DNA of 5,260 nt from Patescibacteria group bacterium (lineage in GTDB: Bacteria; Patescibacteriota; Minisyncoccia; Minisyncoccales; CG1-02-41-26). The stretch is from assembly GCA_018830365.1 (NCBI GenBank), contig JAHJSK010000067.1, forward strand, positions 1-5,260, read 5' to 3'. The notes beneath the pieces were generated by a model, which was not told where the DNA came from, ran no database searches, and saw only the letters and a list, made by a program, of their open reading frames with translations. Positions 1-3,688 of the stretch are shown one piece after another (within the stretch, counting starts at the first letter, position 1; each line of letters opens with the position of its first letter). The position numbers and the translations under genes are program-made.

Positions 1-163
1 GATATTTGATACCCTTGTGAGCAAAAAAATTAAAATGTTTTTGCAAAGGTCGAGTTTCAATAAAAACAAAATCCATTTCACTTACTTTTTTCCCTTAACC
101 AAAAACTTATTTCACTTACTTTCTTAAATGATTTGACACGTTTCGATAAGTCGCACCATTACA
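1..163 (-). mobile_element. Possible end of an inserted element, running off the left edge
   Basis: Read on the minus strand, ZIP-transporter-like sequence stops abruptly near position 170 and unrelated sequence starts. If an element end begins TGTAATGGTGCGAC at position 163, its inside would contain the pair of 14-bp direct repeats at 75-88 and 109-122, which could be transposase binding sites. A reading frame starting ATG at 76 on the minus strand stays open to the edge (25 codons, beginning MDFVFIETRPLQKHF); I do not recognise it and it may not be a gene. No transposase motif is visible and the other end is outside the window, so the element is inferred from gene disruption alone. The alternative is plain decay of the transporter gene. 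Confidence 0.3.
75..122. repeat. 14-bp direct repeat pair
   Basis: ATTTCACTTACTTT occurs at 75-88 and again at 109-122, 34 bp apart; the following bases (TTT versus CTT) are also similar. On the minus strand it reads AAAGTAAGTGAAAT. It is not a heptamer array like those elsewhere in the window, and it lies in the segment that seems foreign to the broken transporter gene. It may be a protein-binding repeat near an element end. Confidence 0.65.
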
Positions 164-310
164 AAAACCATCTTCCTCCAGCAGCGAAGCTGACAAATAT
201 CTCCATATATTTATTCAAAATGTTTTTTTTAGAGCAAAAAAGAAAACTCCCACAAATGAAAGCAAACTGACTAAAATTACGCTGATGAAAATATAATAAA
301 AAATGCTCAT
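164..310 (-). pseudogene. ZIP-family metal transporter, 5' fragment, frameshifted and truncated
   Basis: The start ATG (310-308) overlaps the recO stop as ATGA, a typical translationally coupled operon join. The first frame encodes 31 residues, beginning MSIFYYIFISVILVSLLSF, a hydrophobic first membrane segment, then ends in TGA at 217-215. One extra T in the T4 run (217-220) would join it to the next frame, which reads LNKYMEIFVSFAAGG. The whole, ending ALKKT-F-LNK...VSFAAGG, matches my memory of bacterial ZIP (zinc/divalent cation) transporters, whose second membrane segment continues with a glycine-rich stretch and a metal-binding histidine. Here it goes instead to RWFL and stop (161-159). 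Only about 46 of the usual roughly 240 residues remain, so no transporter can be made. The frameshift could be a sequencing slip, but the later loss of homology could not. Confidence 0.6.
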
Positions 311-1044
311 ATTGTTTTTAAAAATTTAAGATAAGAAGAAGAAATTTTTTCAATATTTTCTAAAACATCGCTTGAAATTTTTAATGATTTCAAAATCTTC
401 CAATCTTGTTTGAGCAAAAGCCGCAAAATTTTCACCGCGTCAACGGATATTTCTTTTGCTTCTTTTTTATCCTTCCCGTTGAAATTTTTAAAACATCGCC
501 AGCAAACAATTCCTCCCTCATGAGGTAAAAACCAAAATGTCTCTGGTAGAAGTTTTTTTGCGCAAACGCGGCAAAAATAAAGCTCGGGTTTATATCCTAA
601 AATAGATAAAAAATTCCAGAGAAAATAATAGTATTGCAAATTGCAACCTGCAAATTGCAAACTGGGGTTATTTAATTCTCCAAAAACTTCATTTATGAGC
701 CGCCAAATTTCGTCATTTTTTTCTTCTTCCGCGATGAATAAATCCGCGACTTCAATTATTTTATAAGCAATGGCTAATTTTTGAGGATTTTTTCTCAAAT
801 TCTTAAATTTTTCCACAGCCAAAGCGTCAGTCAAAATTTTATAATTTTTTCCTTGTATAAATTCTATTTCTGACAAATAAAAAATCTCGGCTGATTGCCT
901 TAATTTTGATTTTATTTTTCGTATTGCTTTGCCTAAAATTTTTAATTTGCCAAAATCTTTTGTGAAAATGGTAAAAATCTGATTTGCCTCTCCTCTATCT
1001 TGTTTTTTCAAAAAAAATCCTTGTGTGCGAAAATGAGTGAACAT
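307..1044 (-). CDS. recO: DNA repair protein RecO
   Basis: RecO works with RecR (and RecF) to displace SSB and load RecA on gapped DNA in recombinational repair. The protein is 245 residues, normal for the family. Residues 1-75 fit the OB fold, with the hallmark opening F-R-T-Q-G-F-F-L-K-K, then D-R-G-E-A-N and the I-F-T-x-x-x-G-K-L strand. A helical middle follows, then a C4 zinc finger: C158-x2-C161 and C181-x2-C184. I chose ATG at 1044: a TTG five codons upstream is in frame, but RecO proteins start just before the F-R/K-T-x-G motif. No Shine-Dalgarno is visible. An extended -10 box lies about 55 bp upstream. Residues about 128-137 (SLQFAGCNLQ) are encoded by four 7-bp tandem units, which is unusual. 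The stop overlaps the start of the broken transporter gene downstream. Confidence 0.95.
   Translation of the reverse strand: MFTHFRTQGFFLKKQDRGEANQIFTIFTKDFGKLKILGKAIRKIKSKLRQSAEIFYLSEIEFIQGKNYKILTDALAVEKFKNLRKNPQKLAIAYKIIEVADLFIAEEEKNDEIWRLINEVFGELNNPSLQFAGCNLQYYYFLWNFLSILGYKPELYFCRVCAKKLLPETFWFLPHEGGIVCWRCFKNFNGKDKKEAKEISVDAVKILRLLLKQDWKILKSLKISSDVLENIEKISSSYLKFLKTI
636..663. repeat. Four 7-bp tandem units inside recO
   Basis: On the plus strand the units are GCAAATT, GCAACCT, GCAAATT and GCAAACT, with exact 7-bp register. They encode the S-L-Q-F-A-G-C-N-L-Q segment of RecO on the minus strand. Since 28 is not a multiple of three, the two L-Q codon pairs are read from different repeat phases. 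The same period rules the intergenic arrays of this window. Confidence 0.75.
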
Positions 1045-1054
1045 AATAAATAAA

Positions 1055-1095
1055 CTCAAAACTCAAAACGCAAAGCTCAAAACTAAAACGCAAAT
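1055..1095. repeat. 7-bp tandem repeat array in the recO leader
   Basis: Units on the plus strand are CTCAAAA, CTCAAAA, CGCAAAG, CTCAAAA, CTAAAA (one base short) and CGCAAAT. The array fills most of the predicted 5' untranslated leader of recO, starting next to the predicted transcription start and ending 11 bp before the ATG. Confidence 0.75.
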
Positions 1096-1098
1096 TCA

Positions 1099-1107
1099 AT
1101 TATACCA
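1099..1107 (-). promoter_or_regulatory. Extended -10 promoter for recO
   Basis: The minus strand reads TGGTATAAT, a perfect -10 hexamer (1104-1099) with the TG-N extension. No good -35 lies at the right distance; TTGGAC is 22 bp upstream, which is too far, and extended -10 promoters can work without one. Predicted start of transcription is near 1092, giving a leader of about 48 nt to the recO ATG. Confidence 0.55.
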
Positions 1108-1171
1108 TTGTTTTGTCCTGTTAGAAGTCCAACTTTTCAAAGCAAGATTTGGATTAAAGCTTTTTGAATAT

Positions 1172-1228
1172 AAAAATCCTTGCCTCTTATTCAAGCGATC
1201 GCCTGTTTTGTAGACAAGGATTTTTTTT
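1172..1228. terminator. Long-loop terminator-like hairpin
   Basis: An 11-bp perfect inverted repeat, AAAAATCCTTG (1172-1182) with CAAGGATTTTT (1215-1225), encloses a 32-nt loop and is followed by a T8 run (1221-1228). The loop contains the 8-bp palindrome GCGATCGC (1195-1202). On the minus strand the stem ends in five T. No gene on either strand obviously uses it as a terminator, since recO is transcribed away from it, so it may serve an unseen small RNA or be a remnant. Confidence 0.45.
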
Positions 1229-1276
1229 GAATAAATTAGTTTTAGCGAAAAGTTTTACCAAGGAACACATTAAAAG

Positions 1277-1310
1277 TTGGCAGAGGTCTGACCTCTGCCA
1301 ATTTTTTTTT
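1277..1310 (+). terminator. Intrinsic terminator hairpin
   Basis: TTGGCAGAGG (1277-1286) pairs perfectly with CCTCTGCCAA (1292-1301) across a TCTGA loop, followed by nine T (1302-1310). An A4 run upstream (1272-1275) can extend the stem or give a tail on the other strand. It is a textbook rho-independent terminator, yet no plus-strand reading frame precedes it in the window. I found no coding region in 1108-1560; the rest of that stretch is AT-rich spacer with the hairpin at 1374 and the repeat array at 1497. Confidence 0.75.
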
Positions 1311-1373
1311 ATTCAGCGATTGTGGTGTTTTTAACAAGGTTTTAATTTTGCTCCATGAGGGCAATAAAAATGT

Positions 1374-1392
1374 ACGGAGAAGTGTTCTCCGT
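1374..1392. other. Perfect short hairpin ACGGAGAA-GTG-TTCTCCGT
   Basis: An 8-bp perfect inverted repeat with a 3-nt loop and no T tract. It could be an operator or a structured leader element about 100 bp upstream of the predicted small-gene promoter. No function can be assigned. Confidence 0.4.
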
Positions 1393-1493
1393 CAATCTTC
1401 CTCAAATTTAACTATATCTTTTCAAATTATCAATCCAGCTTTATGGAGGGCAGACTCCCGTAAGGATTTTGTTTTGCGCCGTTTGAAAAATAT

Positions 1494-1499
1494 TATAAT
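1494..1499 (+). promoter_or_regulatory. Candidate -10 box for the small-gene cluster
   Basis: TATAAT is a perfect -10 hexamer; the best -35 is a weak TTGTTT at 1469-1474 (19-bp spacer). It would start transcripts near 1506, inside the AATTCAT array, giving a leader of about 85 nt. A rival pair, TTGCAT (1543-1548) and TATAAA (1565-1570) with a 16-bp spacer, would start transcription on the Shine-Dalgarno itself and seems less likely. Confidence 0.4.
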
Positions 1500-1531
1500 T
1501 CGCAATTCATAATTCATAATTCATAATTCAA
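1497..1531. repeat. AATTCAT 7-bp tandem repeat array
   Basis: Five units in exact register: AATTCGC, AATTCAT, AATTCAT, AATTCAT, AATTCAA. It overlaps the candidate -10 box by three bases and precedes the small-gene cluster, much as the recO leader array follows the recO -10 box. Confidence 0.85.
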
Positions 1532-1576
1532 TCCATGGACGCTTGCATTTTAAAATTTTTGCTGTATAAAATAATT

Positions 1577-1586
1577 AAGGAGGTGA
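1577..1586 (+). promoter_or_regulatory. Full-length Shine-Dalgarno of the first small gene
   Basis: AAGGAGGTGA is the exact complement of the usual 16S 3' tail TCACCTCCTT and ends 6 nt before the ATG at 1593. The same 10-mer precedes the next two genes. Confidence 0.8.
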
Positions 1587-1592
1587 GAAAAA

Positions 1593-1802
1593 ATGTTTAA
1601 AAGGTTTATGGAGAGTATAGGGAAAAGAAAGAGTGTCGGGGTAAGAATCCTTAAAATTAGTGTTACCCTTGTTGGAAAGGTAAGTGCAGGGATTGCCAGT
1701 ATTTTAAGGGTAAAGTGGGATAGCGTGACCGCGACTGAAGGTTGTAAGTATAATGACGAAAAAACACAGTGTAGACACTGTGTTTTTGGAAAAAATAAGT
1801 AA
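1593..1802 (+). CDS. Small basic protein with C-x8-C-x2-C tail (unrecognised)
   Basis: This encodes 69 residues that I do not recognise. The N-terminal part is strongly basic (MFKRFMESIGKRKSVGVR), the middle is beta-like and hydrophobic (residues 19-41), and the C-terminal end carries C51-x8-C60-x2-C63, a spacing also found in the third gene of the cluster. There is no signal peptide. The start is fixed by the 10-base Shine-Dalgarno. The stop lies 3 bp before the next Shine-Dalgarno, so the three genes form one operon. The last third overlaps a perfect 13-bp palindrome that encodes T-Q-C-R-H-C-V-F, and the middle contains complementary segments (1649-1657, 1663-1670, 1701-1713). Hence the transcript may matter as RNA too. 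The minus strand is also open here but has no initiation signal. A metal-binding or peptide-precursor role is possible but unproven. Confidence 0.65.
   Translation: MFKRFMESIGKRKSVGVRILKISVTLVGKVSAGIASILRVKWDSVTATEGCKYNDEKTQCRHCVFGKNK
1760..1787 (+). other. Perfect 13-bp palindromic hairpin inside the first small gene
   Basis: AAAAACACAGTGT (1760-1772) and ACACTGTGTTTTT (1775-1787) are exact reverse complements around AG. As RNA this gives about a 12-bp stem with a tetraloop ending in U5, resembling a weak intrinsic terminator or attenuator placed before the second gene. It also encodes the paired cysteines C60 and C63. Confidence 0.6.
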
Positions 1803-1805
1803 AAA

Positions 1806-1815
1806 AAGGAGGTGA
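1806..1815 (+). promoter_or_regulatory. Full-length Shine-Dalgarno of the second small gene
   Basis: AAGGAGGTGA again, ending 5 nt before the ATG at 1821 and starting 3 nt after the previous stop codon. Confidence 0.8.
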
Positions 1816-1820
1816 AGAAA

Positions 1821-1979
1821 ATGGATAAGGTTGATGTTGGACGGGGCGTTTCCATATCTGCGGATACGGGGAATTTAGGAATAACGGATGCGCAAAAGCA
1901 TGGGAAGGAGGAGCGGGAATGGGTAAGAGCGCATGCAAATCTTTTAAATAGAATGTATGCTGTTCTATATTTCGAATAA
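1821..1979 (+). CDS. 52-residue small protein (unrecognised)
   Basis: The product begins MDKVDVGRGVSISADTGNLG and ends RMYAVLYFE. It has no cysteine, no signal peptide and no membrane segment. It has a glycine/aspartate-rich first half and a charged, probably helical second half (K-H-G-K-E-E-R-E-W-V-R). By my count about 43% of its bases are G or C, richer than the AT-rich spacers around the cluster. The start is set by the Shine-Dalgarno at 1806-1815. Inside it a second AAGGAGG (1905-1911) precedes an ATG in another frame (1919) for only ten codons (MGKSACKSFK), so a frameshift or nested peptide cannot be excluded. The stop is 2 bp before the Shine-Dalgarno of the third gene. The main support for it being real is its position between two similar genes and its strong initiation site. 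Confidence 0.55.
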   Translation: MDKVDVGRGVSISADTGNLGITDAQKHGKEEREWVRAHANLLNRMYAVLYFE

Positions 1980-1981
1980 TC

Positions 1982-1991
1982 AAGGAGGTGA
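1982..1991 (+). promoter_or_regulatory. Full-length Shine-Dalgarno setting a GTG start
   Basis: The third copy of AAGGAGGTGA ends 4 nt before GTG at 1996. It supports GTG rather than a later ATG as the start of the third small gene. Confidence 0.8.
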
Positions 1992-1995
1992 TTAA

Positions 1996-2202
1996 GTGGC
2001 GAGGGGAAAAAATAGAGGCATGATATTGCAAGAGATTGAAAAAGGGGAAACAAAAAACATGACCCTCATGTGTGTTTCCGAGATTTATGATCTCGAGTGT
2101 TTTAATTCAAAGGGGAATGTTGTTTGTTCTGCCTGTAAATCTTCTTGCGCAATCAAAGATGCCACCAGCGTAGCACAAAACAGGGCAAGTGAGGGACAAT
2201 AG
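1996..2202 (+). CDS. Small cysteine-rich protein (unrecognised)
   Basis: This encodes 68 residues from a GTG start chosen by its Shine-Dalgarno. The N-terminal 25 residues are charged (ARGKNRG, then EIEKGETK). The central part has five cysteines: C26, C35, C44, C47 and C51. C35-x8-C44-x2-C47 repeats the spacing of C51-x8-C60-x2-C63 in the first gene, and C-x2-C-x3-C is a plausible zinc or iron-sulfur ligand set. There is no signal peptide or membrane segment, so a cytoplasmic metal-binding or modified-peptide role is a guess. The C-terminal tail is polar and ends A-S-E-G-Q. The stop TAG is in the left arm of the hairpin at 2197-2218, and a terminator follows about 40 bp on, which makes this the last gene of the cluster. 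Confidence 0.65.
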   Translation: MARGKNRGMILQEIEKGETKNMTLMCVSEIYDLECFNSKGNVVCSACKSSCAIKDATSVAQNRASEGQ

Positions 2203-2218
2203 CGCTATGGCGCTATTG
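2197..2218 (+). other. Hairpin containing the last stop codon of the cluster
   Basis: CAATAGCGC (2197-2205) pairs perfectly with GCGCTATTG (2210-2218) across the loop TATG. The stop TAG (2200-2202) lies in the left arm. There is no T tract; it may protect the transcript end or pause ribosomes or polymerase before the true terminator. Confidence 0.6.
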
Positions 2219-2237
2219 GGGGGTTGACAGATAAAAG

Positions 2238-2269
2238 GGTGGGATTATTAATATCCCACCAATTTTTTT
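2238..2269 (+). terminator. Intrinsic terminator of the small-gene cluster
   Basis: GGTGGGAT (2238-2245) pairs with ATCCCACC (2253-2260) over a 7-nt loop, followed by AA and T7 (2263-2269). An outer pair GTTGACA (2223-2229) and TGTCAAC (2291-2297) could enclose it, and AAAATATT-GT-AATATTTT lies just after (2273-2290). Confidence 0.75.
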
Positions 2270-2321
2270 AAGAAAATATTGTAATATTTTTGTCAACTTT
2301 TCGTCTTAATTGATGTAGCCA

Positions 2322-2356
2322 CTAAACTCTAAATCCTAAACTCTAAATTCTAAATA
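2322..2356. repeat. CTAAACT/CTAAATT 7-bp tandem repeat array
   Basis: Five units in register: CTAAACT, CTAAATC, CTAAACT, CTAAATT, CTAAATA. Bases 2342-2355 are the exact reverse complement of 2452-2465 in the AATTTAG array, giving a 14-bp inverted repeat about 100 bp apart. Between 2270 and 2628 I see no gene, only these repeats and inverted repeats. Confidence 0.8.
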
Positions 2357-2409
2357 AATCCAAAAACTCAAAATTCAAAACATTTTGGATTTGGAACATT
2401 TGAATTTTG
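2356..2409. repeat. Two interleaved inverted repeats
   Basis: AAATCCAAAA (2356-2365) pairs with TTTTGGATTT (2383-2392), and CAAAATTCAAA (2369-2379) pairs with TTTGAATTTTG (2399-2409). The arms alternate, so the two stems can form only as a pseudoknot or as alternatives. The same stretch has 7-bp periodicity on both sides of a strand switch (CTCAAAA-TTCAAAA, then TTTGAAT-TTTGAAT). Confidence 0.6.
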
Positions 2410-2450
2410 AATAAATTGCAACCCTGCGGGGAATCTCGCCCTTTAAAATG

Positions 2451-2478
2451 AATTTAGAATTTAGAATTTAGAATTTCG
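2451..2478. repeat. AATTTAG 7-bp tandem repeat array
   Basis: Three perfect AATTTAG units are followed by a degenerate AATTTCG, in exact 7-bp register. The array is complementary to part of the CTAAATT array at 2322-2356. Confidence 0.85.
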
Positions 2479-2567
2479 CTGGATCGTCCGAAGGATGAGA
2501 CTCCCTGTAAAGTTGATCAAACTCGAATGAATGAATTTTAAAATTAGAGCATTCATAATTGATTCGT

Positions 2568-2616
2568 AATTCACAATTCACAATTCACAATTCACAATTC
2601 ATAATTCATAATTCAT
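2568..2616. repeat. AATTCAC/AATTCAT 7-bp tandem repeat array
   Basis: Seven complete units: four AATTCAC and then three AATTCAT, all in register. The array ends 12 bp before the ATG at 2629 and is the longest in the window. A -10-like CATAAT lies just upstream (2554-2559), and the array itself repeats CATAAT, one mismatch from TATAAT. Confidence 0.9.
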
Positions 2617-2628
2617 TTTACTTAAAAA

Positions 2629-3357
2629 ATGACAGAAAAAGAAATAATAAAAAAATTTCAAGAATTCAGACAAATAAAACCCAGAGAAGAGTGGGTTTTT
2701 TTTGCTAAAAGAAAAATTTTAAACAACAGTACGGCTACCATATATATATATAAGACCATTTGGCAAAAAATTTGGCAGAATCTTTTTACGCCAATCCAAA
2801 CGCACTCTTTAATTTTTGCCGCAAGAGCAATGTCTTTGGTCATGGTTATTAGCGTTGGCGCGTTTTTTTACTTTTTTCATTTAAACCAAAATTCAAACCA
2901 GATCTCCTCGCCAGCGCTTCCACAGACCTCTCTGTCTTTACAGCCGCAAAATGAAAAACTCATTGCCGCGTTAGGAGATGTCCACACAAGTTTAAAAAAA
3001 ATTGATTCTTCTTTAAGCGCGCTTAAAAATTCAAAAAATAAAAAGCAAATTTTAGCAATGGCGCAAATAACAAAAGCCACGGCTAATAACGGAGAGCAAG
3101 TGATTAAAGAAATTAAAAAACAGGATTCTACTTCGCAGCAAGTTTTGGCGAGCTTAAATGAATTGGAAGCAGGATTTAAAGAAATGGGAGAGAAAAGTTC
3201 TGACATCCAAATAAAAACAATCAAAACAATCATTGACGAATTGAAGCAAATAGATTTAAATAAAGAAGTTGCTGACAAATTACAAGAAGTGGAAAATTAT
3301 TATAATGAAGGACAATATAATGAAGCAATGCTTTTATTAACCAAGATAATGGATTAG
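2629..3357 (+). CDS. Single-pass membrane protein with coiled-coil exterior, anti-sigma/DUF5667-like
   Basis: This encodes 242 residues. The cytoplasmic N-terminus (1-60) carries the motif P18-R-E-E-W-V at 18-23 followed by a basic stretch, much like patescibacterial proteins encoded beside sigma factors. One membrane segment spans about 61-83 (LIFAARAMSL...FFYFF). A Ser/Pro/Gln-rich linker (85-107) leads to a long charged helical region (108-242) rich in L, K and E, probably coiled coil, ending E-N-Y-Y-N-E-G-Q-Y-N-E-A-M, which is TPR-like. The assignment is by layout only. No sigma factor gene lies on either side, so an anti-sigma role is unsupported here. The ATG is the first start and has no Shine-Dalgarno; the 7-bp array sits 12 bp upstream. 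The stop codon touches the hairpin at 3357-3390. Confidence 0.85.
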   Translation: MTEKEIIKKFQEFRQIKPREEWVFFAKRKILNNSTATIYIYKTIWQKIWQNLFTPIQTHSLIFAARAMSLVMVISVGAFFYFFHLNQNSNQISSPALPQTSLSLQPQNEKLIAALGDVHTSLKKIDSSLSALKNSKNKKQILAMAQITKATANNGEQVIKEIKKQDSTSQQVLASLNELEAGFKEMGEKSSDIQIKTIKTIIDELKQIDLNKEVADKLQEVENYYNEGQYNEAMLLLTKIMD

Positions 3358-3390
3358 ATCTTTTGCAAAAAAGTTTTTGCGCAAAAGGTC
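3357..3390 (+). other. Imperfect hairpin at the end of the membrane-protein gene
   Basis: GATCTTTT (3357-3364) pairs with AAAAGGTC (3383-3390) with one G-U pair, enclosing GCAAAAA-AG-TTTTTGC (3365-3380) and a GC bulge. It starts at the last base of the stop codon and has no T tract after it, so it is probably an mRNA 3' structure rather than a clear terminator. Confidence 0.5.
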
Positions 3391-3404
3391 TATAGAAGAG
3401 TAAA

Positions 3405-3549
3405 AAATAGTCATTGTAAATTATTTTTGCTTTGTTAAGCAATTGTTTGCCCGGCTTTGTTCTGTTCACACAGAATAATTGGCGAACAAAATTAGCAAGG
3501 CATAAAAAGGTCGACGATGACACAAAACATTAAACAGGAAATAGTCATT
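3405..3549. repeat. 11-bp direct repeats bounding a structured spacer
   Basis: AAATAGTCATT occurs at 3405-3415 and 3539-3549. Between them are TTGCTT-TGTT-AAGCAA (3427-3442) and a two-part stem: TTGTTTGCC (3443-3451) with GGCGAACAA (3481-3489), one G-U pair, enclosing TTCTGT-TCAC-ACAGAA (3460-3475). This could be a small non-autonomous element flanked by a target duplication, or a structured RNA. No terminal inverted repeats adjoin the direct repeats, which weakens the element reading. No convincing gene is present in 3358-3688. Confidence 0.45.
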
Positions 3550-3556
3550 AATTTTT

Positions 3557-3587
3557 CTCTTGTTAAAAACGGCTTTGCCGTAAAGAG
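3557..3587 (+). other. Hairpin in the spacer before the surface-protein gene
   Basis: ACGGC-TTT-GCCGT (3569-3581) forms a 5-bp stem, with an outer CTCTT (3557-3561) and AAGAG (3583-3587). T5 precedes and A7 follows, so it would be terminator-like on the minus strand, where no transcript is evident. Its role is unknown. Confidence 0.4.
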
Positions 3588-3632
3588 GTAAAAAAATTTA
3601 AAAGTCAAATGACAAAAAATCCTGTAAAATGT

Positions 3633-3663
3633 AAAACAATTAAATTGCAAAACAATTAAATTG
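3633..3663. promoter_or_regulatory. Paired near-palindromes upstream of the surface-protein gene
   Basis: AAAACAATTAAATTG occurs twice, 16 bp apart (3633-3647 and 3649-3663); its core CAATT-A-AATTG is a palindrome with a central base. The pair lies 26 to 56 bp before the ATG, where an operator or transcription start is expected. A weak promoter, ATGACA (3609-3614) and TAAAAC (3632-3637) with a 17-bp spacer, would begin transcription within it. AT-rich slippage is an alternative explanation. Confidence 0.35.
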
Positions 3664-3688
3664 TGAAAATTAAGAAAATAAAAATATA

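Noticed and set aside
1370..1411. A 13-codon frame (MYGEVFSVNLPQI) with a GAGGG upstream
   Set aside because: Too short to support; its first codons coincide with the perfect hairpin at 1374-1392, which explains the sequence equally well.
1593..1800. Known structured RNA (tmRNA, RNase P RNA, SRP RNA) instead of a gene
   Set aside because: None of the conserved sequence blocks of these RNAs is visible, and the perfect Shine-Dalgarno with an ATG favours translation.
1550..2053. Long minus-strand open frames opposite the small-gene cluster (167 and 122 codons)
   Set aside because: They arise because the plus strand is purine-rich; they have no initiation site, low-complexity S/F/L/P composition and conflict with three plus-strand genes that have full Shine-Dalgarno sequences.
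2224..2251. Consensus -35 TTGACA with TATTAA 16 bp downstream
   Set aside because: The -10 lies in the loop of the cluster terminator and transcripts would meet its T run at once; TTGACA is better explained as an arm of the outer pair with TGTCAAC at 2291-2297.
1497..2616. CRISPR array made of the short repeats
   Set aside because: Units are 7 bp and directly adjacent, with no spacers of 25 to 40 bp and no cas genes.
2658..3523. Minus-strand open frames opposite the membrane-protein gene and the following spacer
   Set aside because: They are antisense shadows with no start signal or recognisable domain; the 3230-3523 frame runs across the hairpin-rich spacer.
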